Source of the DNA: RGIG3077 sp045541475
GTDB taxonomy: Bacteria > Bacillota > Clostridia > Oscillospirales > Ruminococcaceae
Reading direction: 5' to 3'
Length of the DNA: 23,666 nt
Assembly (NCBI GenBank): GCA_045541475.1
Contig: JAZQJI010000026.1
Span: 1 to 23,666, forward strand
The notes under the pieces were generated by a model. That model was not told the DNA's origin, did not search any database, and worked only from the letters and a program-made list of their open reading frames with translations. This document shows positions 23,554 to 23,666 of the stretch, piece after piece (position 1 is the stretch's first letter; every line of letters starts with the position of its first letter). Position numbers and translations under genes: made by a program.

Positions 23554-23666
23554 AACTCGCGGCTTAACGCTGTGTTGCAAAGTTTGTTTTTTGTCAATTC
23601 TCCCATTATAACACTGCTGTCGGTGTTAATAACGCTGCTGCTCAAACAGTCCTCGAAAATGCAACA

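Noticed and set aside
23580..23630. Minus-strand promoter with TATAAT near the right end
   Set aside because: Only the -10 is good; no acceptable -35 at proper spacing and no gene behind it in the window.
1..23666. CRISPR array
   Set aside because: No set of evenly spaced direct repeats was seen on either strand.

Overview
The window looks like a low-GC Gram-positive chromosome, most likely a gut Clostridia member (Oscillospiraceae/Ruminococcaceae-like). The signs are AT-rich intergenic DNA, strong GGAGG ribosome binding sites, TTGACA/TATAAT promoters, many rho-independent terminators, ECF sigma factors and a clostridial-type large serine recombinase. TGA is a normal stop here: at least six genes end in it. 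All family assignments come from reading motifs; no database search was possible.

Region 1 (1 to about 4080) is the end of an integrated mobile element: a hairpin-rich noncoding stretch, a small acidic protein of the kind found upstream of serine recombinases, a large serine recombinase broken by one in-frame TGA, and a HipA-like kinase with its own consensus promoter. It ends at a 3' tRNA remnant (T-arm, acceptor strand, CCA) followed by a terminator, which looks like an attachment-site scar. The intact tRNA should lie left of the window.

Region 2 (about 4120-8861, minus strand) reads, in transcription order: an ECF-type sigma factor with a perfect housekeeping promoter; a terminator; a small secreted Cys/His/Tyr-containing protein; a perfect 17-bp-arm palindrome; and a three-gene MacB/FtsX-type ABC transporter (two permeases, one ATPase). 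I read it as a candidate secreted-peptide/export or self-protection module. It is the best candidate here for an undescribed system.

Region 3 (8889-13027, plus strand) starts with a possible small RNA (promoter, 23-bp hairpin, T-run). A second ECF sigma factor, an overlapping membrane anti-sigma-like protein and an 844-aa transglutaminase-like lipoprotein follow. A matching promoter motif (ATGCAACCTTTT, 13 nt, GTGT) precedes both the sigma gene and the lipoprotein gene, suggesting a small autoregulated surface-protein regulon.

Region 4 (13050-14721) is a single GH13 glycoside hydrolase with its own promoter, whose -10 box sits inside an inverted repeat (likely operator), and a terminator shared with the converging operon.

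Region 5 (14750-23217, minus strand) appears to be one six-gene operon from a consensus promoter: an ABC-2 polysaccharide exporter permease with an extra N-terminal extracytoplasmic domain, its ATPase, a 1269-aa fusion (pyruvyl-transferase-like domain, beta domain, coiled coil, two GT2 glycosyltransferases), a galactokinase, a PfkB-family sugar kinase and a small HMA-like protein that has lost one metal-binding cysteine. It probably builds and exports a surface glycan and links this to galactose metabolism. The right edge (23277-23666) holds a terminator and a run of consecutive hairpins that looks like an interspersed structured repeat.
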